A DNA stretch of 64,000 nucleotides. It comes from Rhodoblastus acidophilus (GTDB lineage Bacteria > Pseudomonadota > Alphaproteobacteria > Rhizobiales > Beijerinckiaceae). The first letter of the stretch is position 1; each line of letters begins with the position of its first letter. Made by a program: the position numbers and the translations under genes. The stretch spans positions 124,001-188,000 of the forward strand of contig NZ_WNKS01000006.1 in the NCBI RefSeq assembly GCF_009720655.1, given 5' to 3'. The notes under the pieces were generated by a model. That model searched no databases and was not told the origin of the DNA. It saw only the letters and a list, made by a program, of their open reading frames with translations. This document shows, piece after piece, positions 62,168 through 64,000 of this stretch.

Positions 62168-63682
62168 ATGATCGCTAACTGGATTGAGTTCGGACAGGTA
62201 TCCGCAGAACGCGACGATAACCTTTCCGAGTATTTTTTTGAGAACGGCGTCCTCCAGTTAGTAATCGGAAACCGCCATCAATTCCTTGTTCTTGGACGCA
62301 AAGGCGCAGGAAAAACCGCTGTTTTCAAGCACCTATCAGAAAACCCGAAGAAGTTTCTCGGCCCTAACGACATAGCAACTAGTCTGTCCCTTCAAAACTA
62401 TAGCTGGGATGTACACAGTTTATTATCCACCGACGGAAAAGCACCTTCATTAGCTTATATTCACTCATGGAAATACGTAATATATCTGTTTGCTCTCAAA
62501 GAATTGATTAGCAAGAATATCAACTCTCCTAAAATCAAAATTGCTAAACAAATTATTGAAAAAGTCTACACATCTCCATTCCCCAAACTCGGCGACGTGC
62601 TTGGGCAAAAATTGCTACAATTGAGCAAACTGAAACTGCCCAGTGGTACACTTGATTTTGATGGCTTTGAAATTGACAAAGTTGGCATGTCCGGTGGTGA
62701 AATTACATTTAGCGACGTCAAGAAAAACAACTCTCTCCAAATCTCCTTAAACAGGTCGCTTGAACGCCTGTCCGATATATTCGAGGATGCCCTGTTAGAC
62801 ACCCTTGGTCAAGAGAGGCGTGTCTTTGTAACCTTTGATAGGATCGACGAAGCTTGGGATTCTGCTTCGTTTGAATCTAGTCAACGGATTATTGCAGGAC
62901 TTATCGGAGCTGCTGAAGCTATTAGCGGAAAATTTAGAGGCGTTTTGCGCCCTGTAATTTTCTTGCGCGAGGACATATTCGACACATTGTCTCTGAATGA
63001 TAAAAACAAACTGAAGTCCGACTGCGGACAGCTTCTTGCATGGACCAAAGACGGTCTTTCTCGCATGATTTTGGAGCGGGTGAACTTTTTCGCGCGCAAA
63101 TCAAATAATAGTGAGTTCGCAGACATAGATGGACTTTTTGATCGCAACCAGATGCGCCAAGCGAGAGCACCCTTCGATTACATCATGCTTCGAACGATGC
63201 TTCGACCACGGGACTTCATCAGACTTCTACAGCTTGTAAAAGAGGATATGCAAAACCGTCAAAACAACCCCTTCGACAAAGACGTTGTAAATAATGAAAA
63301 ACTGGAATGCCGCTCAATTTATAACGCTGAAGCCAAATACTCTGATTGGTTGATACAAGAAATTCGCGACGAGTGGCAAGTTCAATTTCCGCGAATCAAT
63401 ACTCTTTTTTCTGCAATACAAAATCACGGGGCAACAACCCTAACGGCAGAAGATTTGTGTAATTCGCTAAGACAGCTAGAAAGAATCGCCTCAACACGAG
63501 ACATCAATGCTGACCTTCGATTCCTTTTTGATAACTCAATCATAGGCTTTAGAGTCGGGAAATCGCAGCAGTGGAAGTTTAAGTGCTTCTTCACAGCCCA
63601 GGGATTTGTCGAATCTGCTATTTATAAGGTGCACGATGGGCTTCACAGCGGTCTGAATTTAACCGAACGAAGAAAATCATAG
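62168..63682 (+). CDS. Sll1717-type P-loop ATPase, low GC
   Basis: A 504-residue NTPase resembling the P-loop ATPase, Sll1717 family. Walker A is FLVLGRKGAGKTAVF (about residues 37-51). Walker B-like FVTFDRIDEAWD follows near residue 225, and a sensor-type block VIFLREDIFDTL near 265. The C-terminal 200 residues are predicted helical with no known effector. AT-rich codons contrast strongly with dnaN, indicating transfer. GGAG five bases before ATG 62168 supports this start over an overlapping GTG at 62108. Related ATPases are often strain-variable and some sit in defence islands; the role here is unknown. Confidence 0.72.
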   Translation: MIANWIEFGQVSAERDDNLSEYFFENGVLQLVIGNRHQFLVLGRKGAGKTAVFKHLSENPKKFLGPNDIATSLSLQNYSWDVHSLLSTDGKAPSLAYIHSWKYVIYLFALKELISKNINSPKIKIAKQIIEKVYTSPFPKLGDVLGQKLLQLSKLKLPSGTLDFDGFEIDKVGMSGGEITFSDVKKNNSLQISLNRSLERLSDIFEDALLDTLGQERRVFVTFDRIDEAWDSASFESSQRIIAGLIGAAEAISGKFRGVLRPVIFLREDIFDTLSLNDKNKLKSDCGQLLAWTKDGLSRMILERVNFFARKSNNSEFADIDGLFDRNQMRQARAPFDYIMLRTMLRPRDFIRLLQLVKEDMQNRQNNPFDKDVVNNEKLECRSIYNAEAKYSDWLIQEIRDEWQVQFPRINTLFSAIQNHGATTLTAEDLCNSLRQLERIASTRDINADLRFLFDNSIIGFRVGKSQQWKFKCFFTAQGFVESAIYKVHDGLHSGLNLTERRKS

Positions 63683-63704
63683 CCAACCATTAACAGCGCT
63701 CGTC

Positions 63705-63754
63705 ATGCCCGCTCACAATCTTGTGAGACTAACTATGACGCATGGGCATTTTTT
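63705..63754 (+). terminator. Compound terminator after the ATPase gene
   Basis: ATGCCC and GGGCAT close a structure containing an inner CTCACAA/TTGTGAG hairpin, followed by a run of five to six T. It lies 22 bp after the stop. Confidence 0.6.
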
Positions 63755-63839
63755 GCATGCAAACGACTGAAGCTGGGGGCTTTCTAACGGCCGCGACGTG
63801 CCGCCTCGCCTCGCGGGTTGTGTGAATGCAATCAGGAAG

Positions 63840-63855
63840 TTAATGGTCTGTTAAC
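63840..63855. promoter_or_regulatory. CtrA-type box upstream of response regulator
   Basis: TTAA-TGGTCTG-TTAAC fits the full CtrA consensus. It lies 67 bp before the partial response regulator gene. Confidence 0.55.
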
Positions 63856-63921
63856 CTCTTTGATCCCATCATTTTTAGTCAAATTGTTCCTATCGGCTCG
63901 GCGCCGCCTCGGGGGATCGCC

Positions 63922-64000
63922 ATGCAAGCCATCTGTGTCATCGACGACGACGTCCTTATCCGCATCGGCCTTGAAATGGCGCTGAAAAAGGAGGGGTTCG
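63922..64000 (+). CDS. Response regulator receiver protein (partial, N-terminus only)
   Basis: Only 26 codons are inside the window: MQAICVIDDDVLIRIGLEMA and onward. The three-Asp pocket VIDDD is the start of a CheY-like receiver domain. GGGGGATC precedes the ATG. The output domain lies beyond the edge. A CtrA-type box lies just upstream. Confidence 0.8.
   Translation, partial: MQAICVIDDDVLIRIGLEMALKKEGF

Noticed and set aside
62423-62431. TTATCCACC resembling a DnaA box
   Set aside because: A single 8-of-9 match inside the low-GC ATPase coding sequence, with no cluster or AT-rich unwinding element.
1-64000. tRNA, rRNA, insertion sequence or CRISPR loci
   Set aside because: No cloverleaf, rRNA segment, transposase or spaced direct-repeat array could be recognised by reading; a tRNAscan or Infernal run would be decisive.

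Overview
The window is a GC-rich (roughly 65-68 percent by eye) alphaproteobacterial chromosome segment. The gene content points to Hyphomicrobiales (Rhizobiales), probably a methylotrophic or methanotrophic relative of Beijerinckiaceae or Methylocystaceae. The clues are the classic dusB-ntrB-ntrC order, fused IspDF, an alpha-type LpxC and BamD, TTAA-N7-TTAA CtrA boxes, a 25-residue PqqA precursor peptide (PQQ is the cofactor of methanol dehydrogenases), and MatB of the Rhodopseudomonas type. This placement is inference; no rRNA, tRNA or CRISPR array is visible.

Layout. 1-2.8 kb: a CheB-CheR-PAS signalling fusion cut by the left edge. 3.1-7.4 kb: envelope and repair genes lpxC, bamD and recN on the plus strand. 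7.4-8.6 kb: an orphan VapB with a dead VapC relic, then an alpha/beta hydrolase. 9-14.4 kb: ettA, a membrane-anchored KAP-like NTPase, a CBS-BON protein and a TetR regulator. 14.5-22.7 kb: a signalling block with a small membrane protein, a chemoreceptor and two GGDEF-EAL proteins. 22.7-27.1 kb: a parS-like centromere site next to ntrC-ntrB-dusB. 27.3-32.9 kb: ispDF, pncC/cinA, two hemolysin-III paralogs, an SGNH esterase, and a DUF2478 gene coupled to a MobA-TusA fusion. 32.8-38.6 kb: an amidase, a glycine-zipper lipoprotein, a TlpA-like thioredoxin, a UbiH-type monooxygenase, xthA and matB. 38.6-43.6 kb: a mutarotase and three ion or acid permeases. 43.8-50.2 kb: a serine protease, DUF2252, and the 5-oxoprolinase genes pxpA and pxpBC, split by a low-GC ParA-like gene on the other strand. 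50.3-54.0 kb: a histidine kinase/response regulator pair, then pqqA, then two paralogous Sel1-like exported proteins. 54.3-60.9 kb: an isochorismatase, a PBP1a, eutBC and a VapBC pair. 61.0-64.0 kb: dnaN, a low-GC Sll1717-type P-loop ATPase, and the start of a response regulator.

How it fits together. Most genes are housekeeping or regulatory, in short operons with 4-bp ATGA overlaps (dusB/ntrB, DUF2478/mobA-tusA, pxpA/DUF2252, HK/RR). Several envelope or signalling genes have a CtrA-type box upstream, which suggests cell-cycle control. Non-core material is limited to two AT-richer single-gene insertions (ParA-like at 47.5-48.5 kb; Sll1717 ATPase at 62.2-63.7 kb), two VapBC-type loci (one dead), and several families of intergenic palindromic repeats. 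The most interesting points are the stand-alone pqqA with its adjacent two-component system and Sel1 paralogs, the parS-like site, the ParA-like insertion with its palindromic promoter element, and the MobA-TusA fusion.
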